Shown here: one piece after another, positions 1 to 9,508 of the stretch
How the letters are laid out: every line of letters starts with the position of its first letter
How positions within the stretch are numbered: the stretch's first letter is position 1
Source of the DNA: Labilibaculum sp. DW002
GTDB taxonomy: Bacteria > Bacteroidota > Bacteroidia > Bacteroidales > Marinifilaceae
Direction: 5' to 3'
Assembly (NCBI RefSeq): GCF_029029525.1
Contig: NZ_JAKJSC010000001.1
Coordinates: 2,020,987-2,084,986, forward strand
Length of the DNA stretch: 64,000 nucleotides
Notes under the pieces: model-generated
Told to the model about the DNA's origin: nothing
What the model saw: only the letters and a program-made list of their open reading frames with translations
The model's database searches: none
Program-made: the position numbers and the translations under genes

Positions 1-2226
1 CGAATCGTTAACCAATTATTTAGTCGGATAGTAAAGAATAAACCAGATCCACTGTATCTAAAGAGTTTCGCAAAAAGAATTAGCCTGGGTAATTTTGAAG
101 ATGACCTTATCAAAATTAAAGATTGCGATTGGGTAATTGAGGTAATCGTTGAAAATTTAAAAATCAAACAAAGCCTATATTCTAGAATTGAAGAGTACAG
201 AAAACCTGGTTCTTTAATTACAACAAACACATCAGGTATACCAATAGGAATGTTACTGGATAGTAGATCTGAAGATTTCAAACAATCATTTTGTGGAACC
301 CACTTTTTTAATCCGCCAAGGTATTTGAAATTGTTGGAGATCATTCCTTCTACTTATACTTCTGAGGAAGTGATTGCTTTTCTAAAAGAATTTGGTGAAA
401 GGCACTTAGGGAAATCGGTTGTGATTTGTAAAGATACACCTGCCTTTATCGCCAATCGTATTGGTGTGTATTCCATGATGTCGGTATTTCATTTACTAAA
501 AGAATTTGATCTTTCGGTTGAGGAAATAGACAAGCTAACCGGACCAATTATCGGCCGTCCTAAATCTGCAACTTTTCGCACCTGCGATGTAGTTGGGTTA
601 GATACGCTTGTTTTTGTTGCTCAAAACCTTCAAAAAGCTCTCGTTAATGACGAATCGAAAGAGATTTTTGCGGTACCTGATTTTATTCAAAAACTATTAG
701 AAAACCAATGGTTAGGAGCCAAAACGGGACAAGGATTTTACAAAAAAATCAAAAATGAGGAAGGAAAAAGTGAAATTCTAAGCTTAAATCTTTCCAATTT
801 TGAATATCAAGCGAAGCAAAAAATAAAATTTGCTGAATTTGAAGCTGCTAAAGCGATTCCTCATCTTAATAAGCGTTTCAAACTCTTGTTAAAAGGAGAA
901 GGAAAAATAAATCAATTCTACCGCAAATTATTTTTAGGATTGTTCGCCTATGTTTCGAATCGAATTCCTGAAATATCAGATGAAATATATAAGATTGATG
1001 ATGCCATTTGTACTGGGTTTGCCTGGGAAATGGGACCTTTCGAAATTTGGGATACTTTGGGTTTGAAAAAATCCATTCCAATGATGGAAGAACTAGGTTA
1101 CAAACCGGCTGATTGGGTCTACAAAATGGCTGAAAAAGATCAGAAATTCTATCAGTTAAAAGAAGGAAACAAACAATTCTATGAGATTAACTCTCAAGAA
1201 TACATTACCATTCCTGGAACAGAAGAATTGGTAATTCTCAACAATCTTAGACCATCGCACAGCATATGGAGTAACGAAGGTTGTAGTATTCTCAATCTGG
1301 GAGATGGAATAATCAACTTAGAATTCCATACTAAAATGAATACCATTGGTAGTGAAATTATTCAGGGTATCAACAAAGCTATTGAGTTAACAGAGGAAAG
1401 TTATAGAGCTCTCATTATTTCTAACGAAGGAGATAATTTTTCTGCAGGAGCTAATATTGGTTTAGTTTTCATGCTCGCTATAGAACAAGAATATGAAGAA
1501 CTTGACATGGTCGTTCGCACATTCCAAAACACCATGCTCAAATTAAAATATGCTTCATTCCCGGTAATAGCAGCACCACATAATATGGCACTTGGCGGTG
1601 GTTGCGAAATAAGTATGCATTGTGATAAAGTAATTGCTCATGCTGAAACCTATATGGGATTAGTTGAGTTGGGAGTAGGCGTTATTCCTGCTGGTGGTGG
1701 ATCTAAAGAATTTGCTTATCGCCTTTCGCAAGAAATTGCACATGATGACATTCGAACCAACCGTTTTCGCGAAAAATTCTTAAGCATAGGACAAGCAAAG
1801 GTATCCACATCGGGCTATGAAGCCTTCGAACTGGGTTACTTACGCAAAGATGTTGATGAAGTAATTGTAAGTAGAAAACATCAATTGCTCTATGCTAAAA
1901 AAGCAGCTTTGCTAATGACCGAAAAAGGCTACACGCCTCCTCTACCAACAAAAGACATTCGTGTATTGGGAGCAGAAGGATTGGCCTTAGTCTATTCCGG
2001 AGCAGATGGAATGGAAGTTGGAAACTACATTTCGGAGTACGACAAATACCTCTCAATTGAATTGGGAAAAGTACTTAGTGGTGGAGAATTAAGCGAACCT
2101 GCAGAAGTTTCGGAGAACTATCTATTGAATTTGGAACGAATTGCATTTGTAAAATTATGTCAGCAGAAAAAAACCCTAGAACGGATGCAAAGTCTGCTTC
2201 AAAAGGGGAAAATTCTTCGTAATTGA
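1..2226 (+). CDS. fadN: 3-hydroxyacyl-CoA dehydrogenase / enoyl-CoA hydratase fusion (FadN type), 5' partial
   Basis: The reading frame is open from base 1, so the gene is cut by the window edge and the first ATG at 250 is internal. The visible order is the end of the NAD-binding 3-hydroxyacyl-CoA dehydrogenase domain (NTSGIP at about 232-249, then the HFFNPP motif), two dehydrogenase C-terminal domains, and a C-terminal enoyl-CoA hydratase domain with NFSAGANIG and MALGGGCEIS for the oxyanion hole. Dehydrogenase-first order matches Bacillus FadN and is the reverse of E. coli FadB. It should carry out the hydration and NAD-dependent oxidation steps of cytosolic beta-oxidation. Thiolase and acyl-CoA dehydrogenase follow on the same strand, giving the fadN-fadA-fadE order. 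The N-terminal Gly-rich loop lies outside the window. Confidence 0.93.
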   Translation, partial: RIVNQLFSRIVKNKPDPLYLKSFAKRISLGNFEDDLIKIKDCDWVIEVIVENLKIKQSLYSRIEEYRKPGSLITTNTSGIPIGMLLDSRSEDFKQSFCGTHFFNPPRYLKLLEIIPSTYTSEEVIAFLKEFGERHLGKSVVICKDTPAFIANRIGVYSMMSVFHLLKEFDLSVEEIDKLTGPIIGRPKSATFRTCDVVGLDTLVFVAQNLQKALVNDESKEIFAVPDFIQKLLENQWLGAKTGQGFYKKIKNEEGKSEILSLNLSNFEYQAKQKIKFAEFEAAKAIPHLNKRFKLLLKGEGKINQFYRKLFLGLFAYVSNRIPEISDEIYKIDDAICTGFAWEMGPFEIWDTLGLKKSIPMMEELGYKPADWVYKMAEKDQKFYQLKEGNKQFYEINSQEYITIPGTEELVILNNLRPSHSIWSNEGCSILNLGDGIINLEFHTKMNTIGSEIIQGINKAIELTEESYRALIISNEGDNFSAGANIGLVFMLAIEQEYEELDMVVRTFQNTMLKLKYASFPVIAAPHNMALGGGCEISMHCDKVIAHAETYMGLVELGVGVIPAGGGSKEFAYRLSQEIAHDDIRTNRFREKFLSIGQAKVSTSGYEAFELGYLRKDVDEVIVSRKHQLLYAKKAALLMTEKGYTPPLPTKDIRVLGAEGLALVYSGADGMEVGNYISEYDKYLSIELGKVLSGGELSEPAEVSENYLLNLERIAFVKLCQQKKTLERMQSLLQKGKILRN

Positions 2227-2259
2227 TAACTGTTTAATGATAACTGATAACTGAAATTT

Positions 2260-3444
2260 ATGAACGCATATATAGTAGCAGCCTACCGAAGTGCTGTAGG
2301 CAAAGCAAAAAAAGGCAAACTGAGGTTTATTCGTCCAGATGATATGGCAGCTCAAGTAGTTCAGCATATCATGAAAGAGATTCCAAATTTGGATCCAACA
2401 ATGGTGGATGATGTGATTGTGGGGAATGCAACTCCTGAAGCAGAACAAGGCCTTAATGTTGGGCGAATGATCGCTTTAATGGGGCTCGATAATATTCAAG
2501 TTCCTGGAATGACTGTGAACAGATATTGTTCCTCTGGATTAGAGACCATAGCCATTGCCGCATCTAAAATTGAAGCTGGATTGGCTGATTGCATATTCGC
2601 TGGAGGTGTTGAAATGATGTCTATGATTCCTATGGGAGGTTGGCGAGTTGTGCCAAATCTTGATATAGCGAAATCAAACCCAGATTGGTATTGGAATATG
2701 GGAATTACTGCCGAGGCTTTGCGTAAGGAATATAATATTTCACGTGAAGATCAGGATGAATTCTCCTTTCATTCACACCGAAAAGCTCTCGAAGCATTGG
2801 CACAAAATCGCTTTACGGATGAAATTGTTCCCATAAAGGTGATGGAGACTTTTGTTAATGGAAATGATAAAGCTGAAAGTAGAGAACACCTAATTAGTAA
2901 AGATGAAGGTCCAAGATTGGGAACTACGGAAGAAGCCTTGAGCAAGTTAAGACCTGTTTTTGCACAAGGAGGTAGTGTCACGGCTGGGAATTCATCACAA
3001 ACTTCAGATGGTGCTGCTTTTGTTTTAGTCGTATCAGAGAAAATGCTAAAAGAACTGAACGTAGAGCCTTTGGCTAGATTTGTGAATTATGCCGTAGCTG
3101 GTGTTGAGCCTAAACATATGGGAATTGGACCAGTTGCAGCCATTCCAAAAGTTTTAAAAAGATCAGGTCTAAATATGAATCAGATTGAGCAATTAGAATT
3201 GAATGAAGCTTTCGCTGTTCAAGCTCTTGCCGTAATGCGAGAATTGAATATCAATCCTGACATGACCAATATGAATGGTGGCGCCATTGCACTAGGCCAT
3301 CCACTTGGCTGCACCGGAGCAAAATTAAGTGTTCAGCTGATTCATGAAATGAAAAAACAAAATCAAAAATACGGCATGGTGAGTATGTGCGTTGGTTCGG
3401 GACAAGGAGCTGCCGGCATATTCGAATTAATGAGCAATGATTAA
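2260..3444 (+). CDS. fadA: Acetyl-CoA acyltransferase (3-ketoacyl-CoA thiolase)
   Basis: This 394-residue protein has the full thiolase signature set. The nucleophilic cysteine is C90 in NRYCSSGLE, the catalytic histidine is H347 in ALGHPLGCTGA, and the second cysteine is C377 in MCVGSGQGA. It cleaves 3-ketoacyl-CoA with CoA to acetyl-CoA and a shortened acyl-CoA, the last step of the beta-oxidation cycle. It starts 33 bases after the FadN-like gene, and fadE follows 63 bases later, so one transcript is likely. Length is normal for the family. Confidence 0.95.
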   Translation: MNAYIVAAYRSAVGKAKKGKLRFIRPDDMAAQVVQHIMKEIPNLDPTMVDDVIVGNATPEAEQGLNVGRMIALMGLDNIQVPGMTVNRYCSSGLETIAIAASKIEAGLADCIFAGGVEMMSMIPMGGWRVVPNLDIAKSNPDWYWNMGITAEALRKEYNISREDQDEFSFHSHRKALEALAQNRFTDEIVPIKVMETFVNGNDKAESREHLISKDEGPRLGTTEEALSKLRPVFAQGGSVTAGNSSQTSDGAAFVLVVSEKMLKELNVEPLARFVNYAVAGVEPKHMGIGPVAAIPKVLKRSGLNMNQIEQLELNEAFAVQALAVMRELNINPDMTNMNGGAIALGHPLGCTGAKLSVQLIHEMKKQNQKYGMVSMCVGSGQGAAGIFELMSND

Positions 3445-3507
3445 TGTTTAATTATTAATGACATTAACCATTCTATATTGATCACTAATTATTAAACATC
3501 AACAAAC

Positions 3508-5292
3508 ATGGAAAAGATAAAAACAGTAAAAGGCGGTGAATTCCTGGTAAAAGAGACCAAGCCTCAAGACATATTTATTCCTGAAGAATTCTCAGAAGAG
3601 CAAATCATGATTAAAGAAACCTGTAGTGATTTTCTGGAAAAAGAGATTCTTCCCAATCTGGATAATATAGACAATCAACAAGAAGGCTTGATGGTTGAAC
3701 TACTGGAAAAAGCCGGCGAGTTGGGCTTATTAGGCGTATCTGTTCCCGAAGAATATGAAGGCTTTGGACAAGATATGAACACATCTATGCTTAGTACCGA
3801 AATAATGGGGACATTTAGTTCATTTGCTGTTGCCTATGCCGCACATGTGGGTATTGGCACATTCCCTATTCTATATTATGGTACTGAGGAGCAAAAAAAT
3901 AAATACCTACCGAAACTTGCTAGTGGTGAATTCAAAGGAGCCTATTGCCTTACAGAACCTGGTGCAGGTTCAGATGCCAACTCTGGAAAGAGTAAAGCGA
4001 TTCTTTCAGAAGACAAATCTCATTATATCCTTAACGGACAAAAAATGTGGATCACCAATGGTGGATTTGCTGATGTCTATACCGTTTTTGCAAAAATTGA
4101 TGATGATAAAGATTTAAGTGCTTTTATCGTTGAAAAATCATTCAGTGGAATCAAGCTCGGGCAAGAAGAAAAAAAGATGGGAATAAAAGGGTCTTCGACC
4201 TGTATGATGTTTTTTGAAGGTTGCCCGGTACCAATTGAAAACTTACTAGGAAAAAGAGGTAAAGGATTCAAAATTGCATTAAACATTTTGAATAATGGTC
4301 GAATTAAATTAGCAGCAGCTGTTTTGGGAGCTGGCAAAAATGTCATCAACAATTCTGTAAAATACGCCAATGAAAGAATTCAGTTTGGTCAGCCAATTGC
4401 AAACTTTGGTGCTATTCAACACAAAATTGCAGAACAAGCTATGCGAACTTATGCTGTAGAATCGGCTATTTACAGATGTAGTAACGACATCCAAAATACC
4501 ATGCATCATTTGATGGAGGAAGGCACTCCAAAAGAGCAAGCAGTTATTCAAGCACAAAAAGAATTTGCTGCCGAAGCTGCTATTCTTAAAGTTTCAGCCT
4601 CAGAAGCCCTTGACTTTGTTGTAGACGAAGGTGTTCAAATTTATGGTGGCATGGGCTACTCAGCAGAAGCGCCTATGGAAAGAGCTTATCGCGATTCTCG
4701 TATCAATCGAATTTTTGAAGGTACAAACGAGATCAACCGAATGCTTACTGTTGATTTCCTTTTGAGGAAAGCTTTCAAAAATGAATTGCCTCTTTTATCA
4801 GCTTCACAAGCTGTAGTAAAAGAACTAATGGCAATTCCAGACTTTGGCGAGGCTGATGAAAGTTTATTTGTTAGAGAGAATAAGCTTGTAACTAATTTCA
4901 AAAAAGCAGCCTTATTGGTAGCAGGTGCAGCAGCACAAAAATTTATGCAGAAATTAAGTCATGAGCAAGAAATATTAATGAATATCTCAAACATTATTAT
5001 GGATTGTTATTTAGCTGAATCAATGTTATTACGAGTTCAGAAACTAATTGACTCAAAAGATGCTGATACTTATAAAGAACAAGTAGCAATGGTGGAAATA
5101 TTCATTTACGATGCTGCAGACCGCATTCATAAGAATGCTAAGGATGCGCTTAACTCTTTGGCTTCTGGTGATGAACTTAGAATGATGCTTCTTGGTATCA
5201 AACGATTCACCAAACATAGCGGACTAAACACTAAAGATGAACGTCGCCAAATTGCGAAAAAATTAATTGAAGAAAATTCTTATTGTTTTTAG
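3508..5292 (+). CDS. fadE: Acyl-CoA dehydrogenase
   Basis: This is a 594-residue FAD-dependent acyl-CoA dehydrogenase, longer than the ~380-residue core because of a C-terminal helical extension, as in very-long-chain and Bacillus FadE types. The family motifs CLTEPGAGSD, MWITNGGFAD and YGGMGYSAEAPMERAYRD are present, and the catalytic base is probably E404 in IFEGTNEINR. It catalyses the first oxidation of beta-oxidation. It is the last gene of the fad operon and is followed by a strong terminator. Confidence 0.93.
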   Translation: MEKIKTVKGGEFLVKETKPQDIFIPEEFSEEQIMIKETCSDFLEKEILPNLDNIDNQQEGLMVELLEKAGELGLLGVSVPEEYEGFGQDMNTSMLSTEIMGTFSSFAVAYAAHVGIGTFPILYYGTEEQKNKYLPKLASGEFKGAYCLTEPGAGSDANSGKSKAILSEDKSHYILNGQKMWITNGGFADVYTVFAKIDDDKDLSAFIVEKSFSGIKLGQEEKKMGIKGSSTCMMFFEGCPVPIENLLGKRGKGFKIALNILNNGRIKLAAAVLGAGKNVINNSVKYANERIQFGQPIANFGAIQHKIAEQAMRTYAVESAIYRCSNDIQNTMHHLMEEGTPKEQAVIQAQKEFAAEAAILKVSASEALDFVVDEGVQIYGGMGYSAEAPMERAYRDSRINRIFEGTNEINRMLTVDFLLRKAFKNELPLLSASQAVVKELMAIPDFGEADESLFVRENKLVTNFKKAALLVAGAAAQKFMQKLSHEQEILMNISNIIMDCYLAESMLLRVQKLIDSKDADTYKEQVAMVEIFIYDAADRIHKNAKDALNSLASGDELRMMLLGIKRFTKHSGLNTKDERRQIAKKLIEENSYCF

Positions 5293-5413
5293 ATGAAAAA
5301 ATACTTTTTAGTATCAAAAAATAAAATTGATGAACCCCAATTGAATATTCTAATCGGGAACTAGTTAAGATAGAAGTTCAAGCTCTCTTAAATTAGAATA
5401 GCATATTAAAAAC

Positions 5414-5456
5414 AAACCCCTCCATTGGACAATTATTTGCCTTTGGAGGGGTTTTA
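5414..5456 (+). terminator. Rho-independent terminator of the fad operon
   Basis: An 11-bp perfect stem (AAACCCCTCCA at 5414-5424 and TGGAGGGGTTT at 5444-5454) ends in a T run. It lies about 120 bases after the acyl-CoA dehydrogenase stop and could also end transcription from the convergent nitroreductase operon. Confidence 0.85.
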
Positions 5457-5526
5457 ATTCTTATGTTTTTTAGGATTTAAGATACTGTAATCAATTCACT
5501 TTGCGTACAGTTTTTTTAGTTGTATG

Positions 5527-6072
5527 TTATACAAAGCGCATAATATCCTCAACATTTTTTCTTGGAGTTGCAGGTGCATGTTCCCCATCTTCGTAACCAT
5601 AAACAATCATTGCTGCAACGGTTTCTTCTTCTGGCAATCCTACTATTCCAGAAATTTTCTCATCGTTAATAACACCCATTATACATGTACCAACACCTCT
5701 GGCATGTGCCGCTAAACAAAAAGTTTGACAAGCAATACCCGCATCAAATACTTCCCAAACACTAGCTTTTGAAGTTGCATAATCGTCACCTTCCAATTTG
5801 CCACTTTTGCCTTTTACAAAGCTCAATACAGCAACGCCTTTAGCTTCTTTTAGAGTGTTAACATTGTATACAAATCCATCTACACCATCATTTGCCAACT
5901 TAGTAATTATCGCCTTATCATCTACCAAAGTATATCTGGCAACTTGAAAATTTCCCCAAGAAGGAGCCCATCTACTTAGCTCAACAATTTCCGTCATTGT
6001 TTCGTGGTCTACTATTTCATTTTTAAACTTACGCACACTTCTGCGTTCTTTAATCATTTCAATTGCATCCAT
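5527..6072 (-). CDS. Nitroreductase family protein
   Basis: The 181-residue protein begins MDAIEMIKERRSVRKF, the usual FMN-binding opening of nitroreductases, and contains RWAPSWGNFQ and the ACQTFCLAAHARGVGTCIMG region. It should be a cytosolic FMN-dependent NAD(P)H oxidoreductase. Its natural substrate cannot be read from the sequence. It is the last gene of a five-gene minus-strand operon (9189 down to 5527) and follows the radical SAM gene by 64 bases. Confidence 0.88.
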   Translation of the reverse strand: MDAIEMIKERRSVRKFKNEIVDHETMTEIVELSRWAPSWGNFQVARYTLVDDKAIITKLANDGVDGFVYNVNTLKEAKGVAVLSFVKGKSGKLEGDDYATSKASVWEVFDAGIACQTFCLAAHARGVGTCIMGVINDEKISGIVGLPEEETVAAMIVYGYEDGEHAPATPRKNVEDIMRFV

Positions 6073-6136
6073 TACTTTATTTTTTTTTAGTTTTCAATCT
6101 ATGTTTTAAGCTTTAAATATCTGGTCTAAAATCCGA

Positions 6137-7012
6137 TTAAATCGTATGACGTACAGGAACACTGTTCAAAACTGCCTCATCCATATCTGAAAGAACGTAG
6201 TTGACCCTATCGATGGCAGCTTGTTTTTCTTTTGGTAGTTTCGCATCAAAACTAACTGTGTTTATAATATGGATTCCCATATAATAGGTTTCCACATCCA
6301 CTAGCTCTAATGTTTTCTTTTGTTCTTCGAGCACTTCACGTTCAGTAGCCATCTCAAAAATACCTTCTTCAACATCTTTAGCAAGTTGAGTTCCTTCATT
6401 TACATTTAGTGATGTTGGAACAATACCCACAGGCTTAACTTTATTAATAAGTTGTGCATTGGCCTTAGCGTTATCAATTCCTTTCCCCTTACCCGCAGCG
6501 CCAAACATAAATCCATAAAAGAAGGTGATTCCAGCTTTATTCAAGCGTTCTAATTGTTCATGGACATCCTTTAACGACGCACCTTTATTAAGATAATCAA
6601 GAGCTTCACCCAAACCTGTTTCCACACCAACCCACAAATCACCAATACCAAGCTTGCTCAAGTCAGCCAGCTCTTCATCCGTTTTACCGATAATATTGTT
6701 GATTGAGGCATACATTGTTATGATCTCAACCTCAGGTAGGTATTTGTGAATCAATTTGGCAATTGCCTTTAAACGCTTTGCGGAAAGAACAAAAGCATCT
6801 CCATTTACCAAAAATACTCGCTTTACATTGCCATTTCTCATTTGAGCTTCCTGCAAATCCTTTTCAACTTGTTCAATCGGATCAACAGAGAATTTCACAT
6901 CACGATACATGGTGCAAAACGTACATTTGTTGTGTGCACATCCCACTGTTACTTGCAGCAAGAGTGTATTTGCCTCATAAGGAGGTCTGTAAACTGGTCC
7001 TGTATAATTCAT
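6137..7012 (-). CDS. Radical SAM protein
   Basis: This 291-residue protein has an N-terminal iron-sulfur motif, VGCAHNKCTFCTMY. Its cysteines C25, C30 and C33 are spaced CX4CX2C rather than the common CX3CX2C. A VNGDAF strand and the GVETGLGEAL segment fit the SAM-binding barrel. The substrate is unknown. It ends just before the nitroreductase and starts 7 bases after the SDR gene, so it belongs to the same operon. Confidence 0.85.
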   Translation of the reverse strand: MNYTGPVYRPPYEANTLLLQVTVGCAHNKCTFCTMYRDVKFSVDPIEQVEKDLQEAQMRNGNVKRVFLVNGDAFVLSAKRLKAIAKLIHKYLPEVEIITMYASINNIIGKTDEELADLSKLGIGDLWVGVETGLGEALDYLNKGASLKDVHEQLERLNKAGITFFYGFMFGAAGKGKGIDNAKANAQLINKVKPVGIVPTSLNVNEGTQLAKDVEEGIFEMATEREVLEEQKKTLELVDVETYYMGIHIINTVSFDAKLPKEKQAAIDRVNYVLSDMDEAVLNSVPVRHTI

Positions 7013-7019
7013 CTTTTTC

Positions 7020-7817
7020 TTAATCGATTAATTTATTTGTAAAATCAATCAGTTCATTAATTGCGGTCTCATTGTATGCATCTGGATGAGCTTTGGCATA
7101 AACACCATTATCATTATCAAAATACTTTCCTGTAATACCTTTATGATCTTCCGAAACGGCCAAGTCGTATAAAATATTAGAGCCTTTATTGGCCGGAGAC
7201 CAATGTTGACCATATGCTTCGTTAGCCATTTTTGTATTCAGCAAGGATCCCGGGTTTACAGCGATTACTGCTATATCTTCCAACTCTTTTGCCAATCGGA
7301 AACTCCACATGGTTAATGCCAATTTACTTATTGCATAAAATTCGTTAACCGACACTTCTTTTTTACCAACAATCGCATCGTAAGAAACAGGAGCTTGTGC
7401 AGCAGAACTCAGGTTAATAATACGAGCATTACTTCCCTTTTTGATCAATGGCGTTAGTCCTTTGGTTAGTAAATATGGTGCCAAATAGTTGACTACAAAT
7501 CTCAGATCCAAACCATTTCTATTCACAGAAAAAGGAGTTTTGAAAACACCGGCATTGTTGATTAAAATATCGATGTGCGATACCTCATCGTTCACTTGCA
7601 AAACCATTTTTTTAACAGCATCTAAATCTGATAAATCAGCCACAAAGCCATGAATAGACTCATTCTTTGTCAATCCTTTAAGCTCAGAAATTGTGGCATT
7701 TACCTTCTCTTGGCTTCTTCCGTGTACATAAACTGTATGTCCTTCTTTTGCGAACATTGCCGCAACAAGTTTTCCAATTCCATCTGTACTACCTGTAATT
7801 AGTATATTCTTAACCAT
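7020..7817 (-). CDS. Short-chain dehydrogenase/reductase (SDR)
   Basis: This 265-residue classical SDR has the cofactor motif TGSTDGIGK near the N-terminus, NNAG in the fourth strand, a catalytic serine in INLSS and the YAISK active-site pair. It should be a cytosolic NAD(P)-dependent oxidoreductase of unknown substrate. The gaps to both neighbours are under 10 bases, which supports translation from one operon mRNA. Confidence 0.9.
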   Translation of the reverse strand: MVKNILITGSTDGIGKLVAAMFAKEGHTVYVHGRSQEKVNATISELKGLTKNESIHGFVADLSDLDAVKKMVLQVNDEVSHIDILINNAGVFKTPFSVNRNGLDLRFVVNYLAPYLLTKGLTPLIKKGSNARIINLSSAAQAPVSYDAIVGKKEVSVNEFYAISKLALTMWSFRLAKELEDIAVIAVNPGSLLNTKMANEAYGQHWSPANKGSNILYDLAVSEDHKGITGKYFDNDNGVYAKAHPDAYNETAINELIDFTNKLID

Positions 7818-7826
7818 TTCAGCTTA

Positions 7827-8843
7827 TTATTTAGTTAACTTTGTTTTCACAATAATAAATGGTCCAACACTATCGTCTTTTCCATTATTAAGAGCAGGTA
7901 CTCTGTTTAACTGATCAACAGTACTGTATAAATAGCCATCCTTAGCCAGATGCAATCCATCTGGCCATGTTTGACCAACTGGAAGTGTTGCAATAGTTCT
8001 GAATCCATCTTTAGCATTAGACACAGCAAGTTCGTTTTGTTCGATATTGCTTATGTAAACATTCCCTTTTTTATCTGCAGCAATACCATCGCTGTATGAT
8101 TTTGCAGAATACTCTTCAATACTTGCAGTTAACTCTTCATCGGAGTCAAAACTTTTTGCAGGCACTCGATATATTTTTTTACCGTGTAAGGCTCCAAAGT
8201 ATACCCATTTAAAATTAGGGTCAATAGCAATTGGATTTAAAGCAAATCCTCCTTCAAAATCAGGCATCATCGATGCGTGGCTTTCTATCATTCTTCTTGC
8301 AGCGCCAGTTTTGGTATCAATAACAATAAAGGCAGGTATTGGAGTACTTTTTAAGTCTCCTTGAGTCATGTCAGCAATAATAACACGATTGTGCTTTTCA
8401 TCGATTACGAAATCTTGCAGAAAACTGGCTGGCGTCACAACATTTTCTGGAATTTCAATCGTCTTCACCAACTTCTCATTTTCAGTATCCCAAACAATAA
8501 ACTGTTTGGCTCCCATATCTAACAACCAAAGATTGTTTTTGCGATCCGTTCTAATACCTATAATAGCTTTAATTTTTGAATCCTCTCCTTTTGAATATTC
8601 AGCATTTGGATAAACCTTAGTTTCACCATTCTCACCAATCTCGTATACGCGCACATCAGCTCCTAAAAGAGGATTAATTGAAACAAACATTCTACCCGAT
8701 GGGCTTATCGTCATATTTCCAGTTCTAACCGTTTCAGAAGAAAGAACTGTTTCAGCAAGTTTAGCTGTTTGGGCATTGATGTTCGCACTTGTAAACAATA
8801 TAAGGATAGTTGCTACTAATGACTTAATATATAAATTTTTCAT
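7827..8843 (-). CDS. Secreted Yellow/MRJP-like (SMP-30-like) beta-propeller protein
   Basis: The 338-residue protein begins with a signal peptide (about residues 1-24, ending in NINAQ). It continues with propeller-like repeats such as SPSGRMFVSI, NNLWLLDMG, KGNVYISN and GYLYSTVDQLNR. These resemble the major royal jelly/Yellow family, often annotated as L-dopachrome tautomerase-related. It is probably periplasmic. Whether it is an enzyme or a binding protein is not visible. It is in an operon with the SDR downstream and the monooxygenase upstream. Confidence 0.75.
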   Translation of the reverse strand: MKNLYIKSLVATILILFTSANINAQTAKLAETVLSSETVRTGNMTISPSGRMFVSINPLLGADVRVYEIGENGETKVYPNAEYSKGEDSKIKAIIGIRTDRKNNLWLLDMGAKQFIVWDTENEKLVKTIEIPENVVTPASFLQDFVIDEKHNRVIIADMTQGDLKSTPIPAFIVIDTKTGAARRMIESHASMMPDFEGGFALNPIAIDPNFKWVYFGALHGKKIYRVPAKSFDSDEELTASIEEYSAKSYSDGIAADKKGNVYISNIEQNELAVSNAKDGFRTIATLPVGQTWPDGLHLAKDGYLYSTVDQLNRVPALNNGKDDSVGPFIIVKTKLTK

Positions 8844-8892
8844 TTCTATGATTCTTTTTAATTTTCAATATTAATTCAGTTTCAAATACTAA

Positions 8893-9189
8893 CTAAGCAA
8901 TGTGAATCATTTTATTAACTACAAACTCTTCAGTTGCAAGCTCAGTTGCTTTCATGTATTCAGTAAAATGAGTGCTTTCTACATGCTTCTGCAAAGCGTC
9001 AGGATTTTTCCAATTTTCATATACAAAAAATAGGTTTGAATTTTCCTTATCCTGATGTAAATCGTAATTAATACATCCTTTATCTGATTTTGACAAGTCA
9101 GCAAGTTTCAGCAATTCAGCTTTTACTGTGTCTGCTTCACCTTCCCTAACTAATATTCGTGCTACGATACTTATTTTTTGATCTTTCAT
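8893..9189 (-). CDS. Antibiotic biosynthesis monooxygenase (ABM) family protein
   Basis: The 98-residue protein has the ABM ferredoxin-like fold pattern: an IVARILVREGEADTVKAEL opening, GCINYDLHQD, FFVYENWKNPDAL and ESTHFTEY. Family members include quinol monooxygenases such as YgiN and act as small cytosolic dimers. It is the first gene of the operon that continues to the nitroreductase at 5527, just downstream of the promoter near 9246. Confidence 0.85.
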   Translation of the reverse strand: MKDQKISIVARILVREGEADTVKAELLKLADLSKSDKGCINYDLHQDKENSNLFFVYENWKNPDALQKHVESTHFTEYMKATELATEEFVVNKMIHIA

Positions 9190-9233
9190 GAAATAATATT
9201 TTTTGTAGTAATTCTTTTATACTCTTGTTTGAT

Positions 9234-9310
9234 TTATCGAGATGACAAAGTTACATCCTGAATGACATTCAATGATTGTAAGAGAATTGGGTAGTATTGT
9301 ATATTAAAAG
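9234..9310 (-). promoter_or_regulatory. Promoter with putative AraC operator for the 9189-5527 operon
   Basis: On the minus strand TAACTTTG (plus 9246-9253) matches the Bacteroidota -7 box TAnnTTTG exactly. No good -33 box is visible, which suits an activator-dependent promoter. The plus-strand words TTATCGA (9234), CAAAnnTA and ATTGTA-N6-TTGGG (9275-9291) recur at identical spacing at 11448-11505, in front of the neighbouring operon. The AraC regulator at 11684 is the obvious candidate to bind the shared motif (inference). Confidence 0.6.
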
Positions 9311-9438
9311 GTTTTTAATTAAAAAAAACGGTATATGACTGAATAATTGAAACAAATGAGTTTTTAAATCTAAATACCAAACCAAACAACCAATAATTAT
9401 ACAATTAGTAGACATCTCAGTATCTAAGCTTAAACCAA

Positions 9439-9474
9439 AAAAAGCATCAAGAATAATTTATTCTGATGCTTCTT
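9439..9474 (-). terminator. Terminator of the NapH-like/nitroreductase operon
   Basis: The stem AAGCATCA (9442-9449) pairs with TGATGCTT (9464-9471) and is extended inward by AGAATAA/TTATTCT. On the minus strand it is followed by a run of seven T. It lies about 35 bases after the stop of the nitroreductase at 9509. Confidence 0.8.
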
Positions 9475-9508
9475 TAAGAGATATAATACTAGTTTATTCT
9501 TAGAGGTA

